From Desarmillaria ectypa (taxonomy: Eukaryota > Basidiomycota > Agaricomycetes > Agaricales > Physalacriaceae), in contig JAUDYN010000008.1 of assembly GCA_030407005.1 (NCBI GenBank), forward strand, positions 1,798,001-1,862,000: 64,000 nt of DNA, given 5' to 3'. This document shows, one piece after another, positions 35,470-46,520 of the stretch. The translations under genes and the position numbers were made by a program. How positions within the stretch are numbered: position 1 is the stretch's first letter; the number at the start of each line of letters is the position of its first letter. The notes under the pieces were generated by a model. The model had not been told where the DNA came from, did not search any database, and saw only the letters and a list, made by a program, of their open reading frames with translations.

Positions 35470-35883
35470 ATGAAGTTCTTGTCTACTCTCGCTCTCGCCC
35501 TCATCCCTTCTTGCGCCCTTGCCGTCACAGTTGGCTACGATAATGGCTACGGCATTGGCAGCAACTCCCTCGCCAACGTCGCTTGCTCCGACGGCGCTAA
35601 TGGTCTCCTGACCAAGGGATTTACCACATACGGCTCCCTTCCCACTTTCCCATACATCACATCATCTAGCACCATCGCGGGATGGAACAGCCCAAACTGT
35701 GGGACTTGTTGGCGGTTGACGTATAACGGTCGCACGATTACGGTGCTAGCAGTTGACCATGCGCTGTCGGGATTCTACACCTCTCAGGCTGCATTAGATG
35801 ATTTGACGAACGGGCATGCGGTCGAGTTCGGAACAGTGCAAGCTACGGCGACGCAAGTTGCTGCGTCGGCTTGCGGCTTGTAA
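35470..35883 (+). CDS. Cerato-platanin family secreted protein 1
   Basis: Small secreted fungal protein of the cerato-platanin (SnodProt) family: wall-associated, double-psi beta-barrel, known in the family for elicitor activity and carbohydrate binding. Intronless, 137 residues. Signal peptide MKFLSTLALALIPSCALA, then VTVGYDNGYG. Mature part holds the four conserved cysteines: in VACSDG, the NCGTCW pair, and ACGL at the C-terminus. GWNSPNCGTCW and TVLAVDHA are family hallmarks. The TATA-to-ATG leader is about 40 bases longer than in copy 2 because of extra sequence at about 35412-35460. It differs from copy 2 by about 12 substitutions and two residues missing from copy 2's signal peptide. 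Confidence 0.95.
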   Translation: MKFLSTLALALIPSCALAVTVGYDNGYGIGSNSLANVACSDGANGLLTKGFTTYGSLPTFPYITSSSTIAGWNSPNCGTCWRLTYNGRTITVLAVDHALSGFYTSQAALDDLTNGHAVEFGTVQATATQVAASACGL

Positions 35884-36236
35884 TGGACACATCACAACAT
35901 TTCGTGTTGATGGAGGTCATATGGGGCTCCCTGGCATCGGTTTATTGGAACTTAGGACATAGCGCCGGACACAAACATAGTTGGACACTTACTCTTTACT
36001 GTACCTACTAGTACTTCCTGTAGTACAGTCAAGTCACAGTTTGAAATCTCATATGAAAGCAGATCTGCAGTGAAAGATTGGTGAAAGATCGACATTGATC
36101 AGATTTTGTGAAAGTGCGCTGAGGCTGTGCTCGTTCGGTTACTTCGGTTACCTACTAGCATCGATTCTTTGACTAAAACCACGACGTACAAACTCACCTG
36201 CTCGTTCTTTGTACACATTTGGGACTCATGGAACAT
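35884..36236. other. Intergenic between cerato-platanin 1 and foldback element
   Basis: 353 bases, 3' flank of cerato-platanin 1. It contains short internal direct repeats such as GTGAAAGATYG (36070-36090) and TTCGGTTAC doubled at about 36133-36150. No gene seen. Confidence 0.5.
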
Positions 36237-36603
36237 TCACTGCTGGGACCGGTTCCTTTTCAGGATAGAAAAGTGTATTCTGAAAATGTTGTGACGATTC
36301 TTCTGCAAAAATGGGATACAGAAAAAACAACGGAAAACCAGCTCTATTTAGCGCACCTTTCACATACCAAAAACGGCTTCTATTCTGCGAATGAAAAGCG
36401 GTTTCCTTTGTTCTGACCGCAGGAAATGCCCTTTTCATTCCGTTTTTCTGGCTCTTTTCCTTTCCCCAAAAGCGTACGGAAAATATCTCATTTTTCAAGT
36501 TGTTTTCGTGAACTCATTTTTACCCTTAGAAGTTCAAATGAAATGTCACAACATTTTGAGGTCTCGTTTTTCTGAGGGGAAAATGTACCAGCTCCAGCAG
36601 TGA
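36237..36603. mobile_element. 367-bp foldback / MITE-like inverted-repeat element
   Basis: The whole segment folds on itself. Ends are TCACTGCTGG (36237-36246) and its perfect complement CCAGCAGTGA (36594-36603). Further in, AAAATGTTGTGAC near 36282 pairs with GTCACAACATTTT near 36545. At the centre, 36389-36407 pairs with 36421-36440 around a 13-base loop. If the ends are CACTG...CAGTG, an ATT triplet flanks both sides, a possible 3-bp target duplication. The non-autonomous DNA element class is inference (CACTA-like ends are one option). Short frames inside have no protein features. Confidence 0.75.
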
Positions 36604-37403
36604 TTAAGGTGCGTCTTGCGTAACGAAATGAAAATCACAGCGGCTGATTTCTATCTTGCGCTCACAAAGCTCAGGGAAATGGGGTCACTGGTTTGGCTTC
36701 TGGCAAGATCATCAAGACTCTAGACTATCTGTAGCTCACCGCTACCCATGGGCTCTCCCGTCTCTTTGGATAATCGGAGACCCGAGAGACCACTAGCCCA
36801 TTGGCAGTCCTTATTAAGCGTATCACACGATGTGCTCATCTCTGCGACTATCATGGAGTTGACAAATGATAATTTACTCAGTCGCTTCTGGTATCATCTA
36901 GTTCTTTTGTTATTTTGGTCTTAATAACAACTTAGCGGACTTAGGTGCTCCTCAGCAGCACAAAGTGATTCCCGGGGACCTTGCAATATGACGGCGGCAC
37001 ATTGTTATCGTTCCCCTGATAAACCTGCCGATCTTTCTTCGGACGTAATCACTGATTACATCGCAGCAACATTGCGGTGCGCAGTAATTTAACAAGCAGG
37101 CGGACTGAATGTTCATCTCCATTCCCATCTGAAATTTTTATCTACACGGTCGCGTACTAGGCAAACGCTTACGTAACGACCGATCGCGATGCGAGTTTTT
37201 AATAACTTCATTTCACTTGGGCTCGGACTTGAACTCGGGGTTCGCAAACCGTCCGTTCTAGTTTGCGGACAGTATTGGATTGGAGACACGAGACCATCTT
37301 TGAACTTCTCAGCTATTAGATTCATATAGACCAGACGGACATCTTTTTCCGGGGTGTGAATGATTCTAGCTTCATAGGTTCCTGGATTTCGCTTGCAAAA
37401 GGG

Positions 37404-37410
37404 TATAAAA
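37404..37410 (+). promoter_or_regulatory. TATA box of cerato-platanin 2
   Basis: TATAAAA inside GGGTATAAAAAC, 57 bases before the start codon, aligned with the TATA box of copy 1. Confidence 0.7.
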
Positions 37411-37460
37411 ACTGGAAGATAATATCTCGCATTTCTTCACTCCTACCTACCCAACCAACA

Positions 37461-37868
37461 ATGAAGTTCTTGTCTGCCCTCGCTCTCATCCCTTCTTGCG
37501 CCCTTGCCGTCACAGTTGGCTACGATAGTGGCTACGGCATTGGCAGCAACTCCCTCGCCAACGTCGCTTGTTCCAACGGCGCCAATGGTCTCCTGACCAA
37601 GGGATTTACCACATACGGCTCCCTTCCCACCTTCCCGAACATCACATCATCTAGCACCATCGCGGGATGGAACAGCCCAAACTGTGGGACTTGCTGGCGG
37701 TTGGCATACAATAATCGCACGGTTACGGTGCTAGCAATTGACCATGCGCAGTCGGGATTCTACACTTCGCAGGCCGCATTAGATGCTTTGACGAACGGAC
37801 ATGCAGTTGAATTTGGAACCGTGCAAGCTACGGCGACGCAAATTGCTGCGTCGGCTTGCGGCTTGTAA
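37461..37868 (+). CDS. Cerato-platanin family secreted protein 2
   Basis: Second tandem cerato-platanin, 135 residues, intronless. Signal peptide MKFLSALALIPSCALA, mature VTVGYDSGYG; four cysteines in VACSNG, NCGTCW and ACGL as in copy 1. Differences cluster in the second half (for example LAYNNRTVTVLAIDHAQSG), and two new Asn residues create possible N-glycosylation sites (NITS and NRT). The frame stays open 35 codons upstream (to 37356), but the ATG at 37461 is right because the signal peptide begins there. Recent duplicate, apparently functional. Confidence 0.95.
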   Translation: MKFLSALALIPSCALAVTVGYDSGYGIGSNSLANVACSNGANGLLTKGFTTYGSLPTFPNITSSSTIAGWNSPNCGTCWRLAYNNRTVTVLAIDHAQSGFYTSQAALDALTNGHAVEFGTVQATATQIAASACGL

Positions 37869-38881
37869 TGGATGAATCATAAAGTTGGAATTTTGTGTCG
37901 ACGGCGGGATACCATTGAGACTCGAGTTATTGGACTTTCCCGACACGAACCACATAGCTGTACTATTACTCTCTACGTACTTACTACTGCCCGCGGGCCT
38001 CGTAGTATGGTCAATAACTACAATGCCTTGGAAACCTTCATATGCACTATTATGCTCTGCAGTTTGGAAAATGATTGGCGGTTCATCATTCTTTGACGAA
38101 CAGAAAGCGTTAATGACAGCAGGCCCAGACGTTCCTTTGCTCAAGTCAATGATTCGTATTAGCTACAGCAGTCTTCACAAACTGTAGGGTAATGTTCGGT
38201 ATAAAGCCAAATAAAGGCGAGGTCGTAGTTAGATGCTAGTCACTCGCATCAGTTCGCTGGGCTCCTTTAGAATCTAAATCGTAGGCATTCCAGACAGCGC
38301 CACATTCTGCTGAACGACGCGGTCGTGGTCAACAGAGTATGATCATTTTGGGTAAGAAAACAAACATTGACGGAACGTCCGGATTTCAACAAGAGTCAGA
38401 AAAAATGTCTTCATCATGGTTTTACCAAACCGTCAACGCCACATAGTAGCACACCAAGGAGATGGGGTACGGCAGGATACAGGAATATGACGATGCACGC
38501 ACCACCCTACATCGAACTCTGCATCCAAGTCGACGCCAAGGCGGACTCGGACACAAAGCGAGCTAGATGGCGCTGCTCTTTCTCATGAGTGCCACCCCGA
38601 AAGGCACACCTTCGCTCCCTCAACTATGAAAGTAAGAACGTCACGCAGACGAGTTAACGCCTGCAGCTGGAGCTGACGCTTCGATGGTTGAGTCGGACAC
38701 TTTAGGAGAAAATTTCTACGAACGAGTCACTTATAAGGACCAAGTTCAAGCGGAGATCGAATATTCGGATGTTCCCGGACTTGACCATAGATAGGCAGTA
38801 GAACTTGACACCAAAGTAACACCGTAATAATGTCCTGACAGATCTGTATATAAACTAGCACGTAAAATTTCTGAGAGATAT
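37869..38881. other. Intergenic, cerato-platanin 2 to amidohydrolase
   Basis: About 1 kb of convergent 3' flank. Frames at 37872-38187 and 38367-38588 carry no recognisable protein features. Nothing else seen. Confidence 0.5.
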
Positions 38882-41800
38882 TCAAAATATATCGACAAAT
38901 CCTCGCAGAGGAGAGATAACAGCAACAACTTTCGACTCCAGCTCCAGAATATCACCCCCACGCGTCGCCACGAGATCAGCAACTTTACCAACGCTTCCTA
39001 CGAGTAGTTTCTCCAGATTTATCGAAGATAAAGCAAGGGCTTCCTCCTTGGAAAATTTTCCATCAGCTTCAAGAGATGCCTAAGGCATAGATAGGTTAGC
39101 GGCTCCCAACCATATGATCGATGATCCACTTACCCAAGCGACGTCAAATCGGGTATTACGAGCGCTCCAAATTTCTTCAATACCAATGCCAACAGTAACA
39201 TTGTGCGACAAGAGCAAGGAGATAGCACTATGCTCGGTTAGAGGGGGGCCTGGCAATCTGTCGTTTCTCTCATGAGTACGTGATCGGAACGTAATAAGAA
39301 AGCTTACATTCTACGGTCCTCCCAGGTGTAAGGGAAAGGACGAGACGGTGTCAGCACAACACCCACACCTGCGTCACCGAGTTCTTTCGCGAGTAGATGT
39401 GCTTCAGTTGCACCAGTTATTGTCAACTGTATGTTCGTTCCCTTTGCGCGTTTGACCTCCCTCTTTAGCAGAACAAGCGTAGCAATCACATCCGCGCTAT
39501 GAGCCTCGACAACAAGCGGGACGACTCCCTATTCGGATGAGAATTAATACGCACTACTTACAAAAATCCAATTAACGTACCTCAGTCACTTTCTTGAACC
39601 ATTTACCTGAATCTCCTTCGTATGGACCGAGTAAGAGCCGACGGAGAGCAGCTATCTGCGTGCTGATACTAGGGGCGCCAAAATGCCTCACGGCAACGTG
39701 CAAAGCCGTGACCTCCTGTAGAACAGCGCCATTCTCGAGTTTGTGTTCAGCCCTGGTGGAGAAGAATGTACCCAGCCCAGAGTAGAACTTCTGGGCACTG
39801 GGCGCCACAATGGCAGACGTAACTCCCGAGCGGTATGCCAGACTAGAGCAACAACGCAATCAGCAATCATTGAAGATAAGATGAACTTATCACATACAGT
39901 GCATCTCGGGTAGTATACTGTAGTCCGTCCACGGCACGAATGAGGGCGGTATCTCCCCCAATTATCTTCGGTACTGCCTTGATCAACGGATCAGGAACGC
40001 TCCCGTCATTTGTTGAGGGTTCTTGGTCGATATGTTCCAAGCCTAGAGGCGAGCCAAATGATACTAGACCAGGGGAAATCGACCCGCCTTCAAGGTCGAC
40101 CAGATGCGGCTTTGCGCCATCAAGAATACTGGCATCGAAACACTCTGCATATGAACCAGAGCATATTACCTGTCCTTTGCGCACAAGGACCACGCCATCT
40201 TTCTCGGGGAAGTCAAAGATGCGCTGGACGGTTTGGATGGGAGATCGAGAGAAGACGGACTTGACATTGGTGAATGCCGTTATATCTGATACACTTTTGC
40301 TTGGAGATAGAGGTGGTAGCCCATCGTACTTGAGAGCTTCTTTAGCCTCATCATCGAAACTGGGCACCTTGGGGACTTCTTGGAAAGACTGAGGCTTGTG
40401 AGCGACATACGCTGATTCGAGCTGGGGGATACCGTCGATGAAGACCTGGGACGGGGTCGCCCCCAAAGATAATGGATGGCTGTCCCAAATAACGAGATCT
40501 GAGGAAGTATTCTAGCACTGAGAAAGAATGAACGTAACAATTGTTCTCACCGGCGTCCCATCCTGGAAGATTTGTCAGATGTTACGTCCAAGCGATAGAG
40601 GCTTTTACAGCATTTACCTTTTCTGATATACCCAATTCTATGGCCCATTCCCATGATTTCGGCGGAAGTGCTGGTCACAGAGGCTACAGCCAAGTTGTCG
40701 GCCAAGCCGTAGTAGTGGGCCTGCTGGGCTTCATACAGCAAAAATCGCGAGTTTAAAACAGGATGGTCACTCTGTCGAAGAGATGAGATGAAGCTTCATG
40801 TACTGTGAAATGAAATTGGACGAACCTTCATGACAACTTGCAACCCATTATTGGCGAGAATTCTTGGGGCAAATTCTGATTGCCTGTAAGCCTCTCTCTT
40901 ATACCTACCACCCAGATGAGACGTCCATAGCGACTATAAAAGGAAACGTATAAACACATACCTTCCATTAGTGGCAAACAGAGCAACAGCAGGTGTTTGA
41001 CCTGCACAGGACTCTTGAGTTAGCGGCCATCTGCATCCAGATACTGCATACCGTAGGCTTTCTTCAGGAGATCTGGGACAAGGTATGTTTCGTGAGCGTG
41101 GTGGAAAGCAGCAATAGGGAACTGGAATTCATTGGAAAGCTGGTGAGGGTCAGCAACAATGCTAGCGTTTAGCGAGATGATAGCAGCTTACGCGGACCAT
41201 GTCGTCCAGGTCAACGGTTTCGTAGCAATGGATATTGACCTGCAACGTTTTATCGTTAGGCATGATATTATAACTGACACCGTACTGCTCACTTTGACAC
41301 GCCCTCTAAGGACATCGACCAAAGCTTCCCACTGCAGATCCTCCGGATACTCCCCAAGGCCTTTCCACTGCCCACTCATTGCCTTGGAACAATAAGCGTC
41401 CTGATTTCGTTTAATTTGAAAAGCAGTGTTGTACCTATGAAGGGGTGAGCTGTAGAATATGTATACAAGTCAGTGGAGACCTCACGCTTCTCGGAATGCC
41501 CAAGTCGTGTCCATTCTGCTAACACCATAAACCCTGCCTAGCCAGGAGAGTCAATAGACCCTAACTGACGTTTACGAAAGGATGACATACTGGGATTTTC
41601 ACCTATCAGCGTGAACGATCGTGAACACGCGCTGGCAGCCAGTTCTACATCAATCACTTACCGCAGGCGTGTCTGCGTAAGATATAACCAGTCAGTTCCC
41701 CCGCTATTATCAAAGCTAGTAATGTACTTCATATGGCGCCACCTTGGTGGCAGACTTGGGTCAGGAAAAGAGTTATTGATTTGATAAGGCGGTTCAAGAA

Positions 41801-42541
41801 GCATCGAGGACGGAGATCTCTCTTCAGTATGACGGAGTTTGATTACGAATGCCTGGCCACCTGTACGCTGTCAGATTGTCTGAGGGCGTTCTGTATGCAA
41901 CACGTACCGATAGCATTGGCTGAACCAGGCAATATCAGGGCTGTCGTAACACCACCAGCAATAGAGAGAGGGTATGCATCGTCGTGGGTATTCAGACCAT
42001 CCAAGCTTCGAAGCCATGGCTGTGCGGTGCCCTTGAGAGAATTGTCATCCAGAGCACCCTCAAGTTCAGGCGACGGGCCATCACCCAAATGAGAATGGAG
42101 GTCCACGATGCCGGGAGTGACCCAAGCACCGTGCGCGTCGACTACTTCAAGACTACTACCATAAGCCTCGAGTTGACTGTAACCAAAGCTCCCAACTCCC
42201 ATAATAAGACCCTTGTCAATGAGAATGTCCGCCTCCAGAACCTGCGTCCCGTTGTGCAATCCTGTCCATATCTTCGCGTCCTTGATGAGGGTTGGTTTGG
42301 TTCCTGGCACGAACCGGTCGTTCTCGGTCCTATCATGAAAGTTTGTGGGTGGTCCTGCAGATTGTTGCAAGTACTGGCATCGTGCAATTGTCGCTGCAGC
42401 GTGTGCAGGTATCTGGGGTGTGGTGAAGAATGTCCGGATGATAGCGATCGGAACGAGGAAGAAGACAAGAATAACGATTCCAATTGAACGTGAAGTCTGT
42501 CGTAGCTTCCTAGGCAATGGAGGTGGCTTGTTCTTTTCCAT
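38882..42541 (-). CDS. Membrane-anchored amidohydrolase (CE9-annotated fungal family)
   Basis: Metal-dependent amidohydrolase-superfamily protein, of the fungal group often labelled carbohydrate esterase family 9; substrate unknown. Starts MEKNKPPPLPRKLRQ; a single hydrophobic segment (IGIVILVFFLVPIAII) makes a type II signal anchor. Then KDAKIWTGLHNGTQVLEADI, the metal-binding VDLHSHLGDGPSPEL (HxH), AQPWLRSLDGLNTHDDAYP and GGVTTALILPGSANAIG. Later exons give DALYVISSS/AYRSGVTSAIVAPSAQ, LQLTITGATEAHLLAKELG-like sequence and VVLTPSRPFPYTWEDRR. The C-terminal second beta-sandwich part is VGSVGKVADLVATRGGDIL, with the stop at 38882-38884. Roughly 15 short introns; borders between 40500 and 41850 were not all resolved. 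A longer in-frame start exists at 42721 but the anchor layout favours 42541. Confidence 0.85.
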
Positions 42542-44185
42542 CGCACGGAAGGCGTGCTCAACGACGGTAAAAGGCGAGACGAATTGTTGGATAAGGCAGG
42601 CACGACGGCAGGCATGATGCCCCTTATCGAATTCTTCGGCGGCACGTGGGAAGCACGCGTTGTAGTTTCCACAACTTGTTAGATGCCGAGCCTTTATAAA
42701 GAAGACTCCAATCTTTTGCAAGGATGGGTCAACGGGGGATGGTACGTGTCGCTACCTCTATATTGAAGTCAGGATTGATATATCAATACTTTGCCAGCGT
42801 GACGAAATTCATGCATGCACTAGATAGATCAACACGAAAGCTTCCCATCCCGGATACGGCGGATCGTATGGTCGTTGTGATGCTATACCTACGACTCACA
42901 AATGGTACAACATCAAGTTCAAACACTGTTGGCGAAGGGGTTCCCTTGTCGTCCCTTACTCTTCATTTCCGCGCTCGCGACTGCTTCAACTTGCACACCA
43001 CTCTGCATCTTGAATAGTCATCTAATTACACTGCTTCCGCCTTGCTTCCATGTCCTCATATTTGACACAAGGGTTCTACTCAAGATCTACAGGCTGTGTC
43101 TGGTGTCCTGCTTTTTTTCTCGCTACTCAGGCTGTGTTGATCCTTAGCTCCCTGCATCCTGGGTTCAGAGTCGTGCCTTTTCTCTCGTCCTGTTTCGTCT
43201 TTAACAACATTGATGCTCGCCTAGCAGAATTCAAAGAACAGATTCCTGATTTAATGTTGTATTCGGGATTCCCACCTTTGCTTTACTAGTTGCACAGGTA
43301 TCATGGTCGACTTACTTCCACTTGTAAATCTGTAACTGGCTTCGTTCTTCTTTGTGGAACAAATTACTTACTCTGACCAAGTTCTGAGGACATCAACCAT
43401 CTCAGCACTAATGACCGAAGCCCTGTGGTCGCATTCTTATAACGGTGAGGCTACGAGACAATTTCTGTTCGTAACGAGAAAAATATACTGTATGCTCCCT
43501 TACAGGTAATGATCATACCATTTAAGCGCTACTTGCCAGGAACGTCTTGAAGAAGCCAGCCGAATGTGTGGTCAGGAGCCGGACCTCGTTGAGGATAACA
43601 GTGAGCGTCTTTTTAGGTATTTGTACTGTCCCAAAAGCTTACTCGGCTTTGCACTCGAACAGCATGTTGTCTGAAAAGCAGCGCGCAAGGGATTCTGGGG
43701 TAGAGTATCTTTATCGCAGTACTTCGATGTTCTCCATTGGGTTAGATCCAGTGTTATCCTGTCCTATCTTCTGGCACTGTAAAGGCAGGTAATATCACTC
43801 TTCCTAGTAGGCAATACGTTCTAGATTCGATCAAACCTCGTATTGAAGTATATTTTCTGTCTCGCGTGAGGGATGTGCCCGCCGCCCGCCTGTCCGCTCT
43901 TGAGGGTATTGGCTCGTTACTTGACGCGATTGAAAGATCGTGCTCATCAGATCAGATCGGCCCGAGCGCCTTCCTGCTTGGTCCACTATTACCTCTCACG
44001 CAGAGGCACGGTGTTCCTTTGTCTCCTTTGATCAGGTCTTTGTTTCTTCGGCGCCTTTGTGTCTTTGAAAAACAACATGCCACTGTGCGTCTAGTATGGA
44101 ACCGGCGCCACACACAGAACCACTATAAAGTACACAGGTTCATCGAGTCCTCTTGCTCCTATCTCCCCACAACCTACCTACCGAC
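42542..44185 (+). other. Unresolved stretch, possibly coding (43050-44110)
   Basis: Plus-strand pieces with protein-like composition occur in changing frames: ATQAVLILSSLHPGFRVVPF near 43130, ARLAEFKEQIPDLMLYSGF near 43220, EEASRMCGQEPDLVEDN near 43550, YFDVLHWVRSSVILSYLLA near 43720, and RLSALEGIGSLLDAIERS near 43890. No minus-strand frames of note overlap. I could not chain them with clean splice sites and do not recognise a family. Either a multi-exon gene or a decaying one. 42542-43040 shows nothing beyond the amidohydrolase promoter. Confidence 0.35.
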
Positions 44186-45024
44186 ATGTCTGCCGTATCT
44201 TTTTACAAGACCCTTTTTTCCATTCTGCATGACGTGACCGCGGAAACTCCTCTTGCAGAGGTTCATCGAGCTTCAGAGGCAGTCATCCCCGGATTGGGGG
44301 GTTCCTTGTTCACCGCCGAAACCGGTCACTCCTGCGACCACACAAACACAAAGTCATTTCCTCATGATATAATTACGATTGCGAACACGAGCCTGGGTTA
44401 TCCAACAATTTCCGAGCGGAATGAGGGAAACATTTGTTGGAAGTACTATCTGTGAGTTACGTTATGCTCGTTGCGCTATCTGAGTTGCTCAAACAACGCG
44501 CCACAGTTTACTCCAAATCGGAATGACAGAGGAAATGGCCAAGGCAATCGTCGTGACAGAAATTGCACAAGCTTTTGATCTTCAAAAGCTGCATGTCCGT
44601 ATGCAACAATCCATCAAGGTGAATACTTCTCGGAGACTGATTTCCTGGATATTCATGTTTATTTCACCCGCAGGACCACTATGAGAAAACAGGCAAATCA
44701 GTACCACCGCAATACCTTCAAATGCCACCTCTAGATGAAGATGAATGTACGAGTCCAGTTCATACAACCGACGCCATTTATCGCTGACTTGTTGATGCAG
44801 ATGATCATGAATCTTTTACAGAGAAAGAAGTAGGCCTGATGGCAGTAGGTGGCATCTTGAAATTCATGGACGAGGGATGCACGACAGTGCGGGATATGTT
44901 GGAGATGGCGCAGAAGACATCTCAAGAATATTTCTTGGCAAGCGATTCTGTGGGACTTCGGAATGATCTCCAGGATATCGTGTCCCAGCTTGGCGACGTT
45001 TCTATCTCTTCGGACTGTGTTTGA
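44186..45024 (+). CDS. Conserved-looking protein of unknown function, 224 residues
   Basis: Four exons (44186-44451, 44507-44618, 44674-44746, 44801-45024) join in phase. It begins MSAVSFYKTLFSILHDVTAE and ends VSQLGDVSISSDCV. The second half is helical and charged: IGMTEEMAKAIVVTEIAQAF, QQSIKDHYEKTGKSVPPQYL, MAVGGILKFMDEGCTTVRDM. No signal peptide, membrane segment or motif that I recognise. Clean splice junctions and consistent phases argue for a real gene. It ends 95 bases before the next gene on the same strand. Function not assigned. Confidence 0.7.
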
Positions 45025-45119
45025 AGCAACCTTTTAAATAGGCCCTCCCTTCTATATCTCATTTTCCTTTCTATCGTAGTCTGAACAAGAAACTTCCTGT
45101 CAGTACTTTTTAGTTCATA

Positions 45120-46402
45120 ATGAGCGACCCGGCATCTTCCGGCAGGTCTTGCATCATGATACTGACATGTTCACTACCACTACTAGGCGTCATCTTCAGC
45201 TCATCATCTTTGCCAGTCACCATCCAATTTCGTGGCAATGAAAGGTAGCATTGTGCAGGCTGCCCTGTACGGCGGACTCAGCTACATTACCAATGAGACA
45301 AATTGCCTCGCCAACTCTTCCATTACCACTCTGGTCGATTTGGCTGGCTGCTTCAACAAATACACAGTTCAAAAGGATTACTACAATATAGAGACATACT
45401 CAGCAGCACAGCCAAATTCTACACGGTTGGAGTCGTGGGGCGACTTGATCACCTCACTCTTATACGTCGATAACAACTGCACCTCCGTCACAAATCCTCC
45501 CAGTCTCCAGGATATCTACACCATTTCAAAATTTGACTCGTACTGCGTGCTCTCTGAGAGACATGTCAATGAGATGGGGTTCTATGACAAAGGATGGGGT
45601 TTATTTATCGTCCCTTCCTCGCGCAATGACACCAAGCGTAATATTCACCTTGCGATGCCACATCCCTTATTTGACTTCAGAACCCCCACTCAGGCTGTGT
45701 CGCTTTTCGAAATGGCGAGTGCAAGGAGTTTATTGGTTTCTGGGAGGCATCGGAGAGCCTATCATTCGCCCACGGATTGTTTGCCGTCAACAGAGAGGAC
45801 TACGTACTATAGGACCGATCCCGCTCATGATGTTGTGAGTTCACACATTGTTATCCATCTAACTGAACCCTGAATTTTGTTTCAGAACGAGCCTTTCAAT
45901 GATGCGAACAGAGCTATATGGGCATGGCAGAATGTCAATGGTGGTTGCCCGACGAGTAGCTGCGCTTTCATCCAGCTCCACGGCAAGTCTCCCAATACTT
46001 GCCCCACTGATCAAATATTTCTATCAAGCGGGCTGGGTAAGTCTTCCTATTACTTGATCCAACTCACTCAGGCTAATGAAATTTCGGTGTCAAGGCAATT
46101 CGACATGGTATGCAGACGACGTCGACAGACCCATAAAAAGAATTCAGAAGGAATTGAAGGATTCGTTTCGGACCTGGAACATCTCACTTCCGTCAGACAG
46201 CTTTTGTACTCTCACGGCGACGAAGAACGTTTTTGGGAGGCTGATAAACGGGGTGGATGAATCGAATGTTTGCAACGAGGCTGCTATTACGGATCGTTCG
46301 ACCGGTGCATTCGTTCATATCGAACAAGCGCATATGGCAACTTTTGGGAATGCATATGCTGGGTGGAGGGAGGCTCTGTTGGCTGCATTTGATGCAGTAT
46401 GA
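45120..46402 (+). CDS. Putative secreted protein of unknown function, 376 residues
   Basis: Exons 45120-45215, 45259-45834, 45886-46036 and 46095-46402, all in phase. The N-terminus is hydrophobic (IMILTCSLPLLGVIFSSSSLP), a likely signal peptide; a start at 45156 would make it cleaner. The body is rich in cysteines and N-glycosylation sequons (NETN, NSS, NCTS, NST), as in secreted proteins. Distinct stretches are GWGLFIVPSSRND, AMPHPLFDFRTPTQAV, CAFIQLHGKSPNTCPTDQIF and WYADDVDRPIKRIQKELK. The repeated His-containing segments could suggest an enzyme, but no known motif was identified. Unknown role. Confidence 0.7.
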
Positions 46403-46520
46403 AATAGCATAAAATTTGTCCCCGCATTGTTACCCTTTTCGGACCGATCAGCCTATTTATTAAGCCTTATTTATTTGTTCATTTTCGTTCTTGTCTTCTA
46501 CTTGTACCTCTGTAGCTCTA

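Larger units (their letters stand above)
34660..35883. repeat. Duplicated segment, copy 1 (upstream region plus cerato-platanin 1)
   Basis: About 1.22 kb that matches 36635-37868. Patches of similarity begin near 34660 (CACAGC...TGCGCT), continue through an AAATGAYAATTTA block near 34835, a TTCCCGGG block near 34905, GCAAACGCTTA near 35101 and AACTCGGGGTT near 35183. Similarity then becomes near-continuous from about 35300 through the gene. Limits are by eye. Confidence 0.7.
36635..37868. repeat. Duplicated segment, copy 2 (upstream region plus cerato-platanin 2)
   Basis: Partner of 34660-35883. Similarity starts about 30 bases right of the foldback element and runs to the stop codon, closest from about 37336 onward. 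Direct orientation, about 2 kb period. Between 36700 and 36860 the two copies have diverged or carry insertions. Confidence 0.7.

Noticed and set aside
36219..36603. Short frames inside the foldback element, considered as a small transposase
   Set aside because: Their sequence is dictated by the inverted repeat and shows no transposase motif.
39940..40392. 150-codon plus-strand frame
   Set aside because: Antisense to an amidohydrolase exon with good family similarity.
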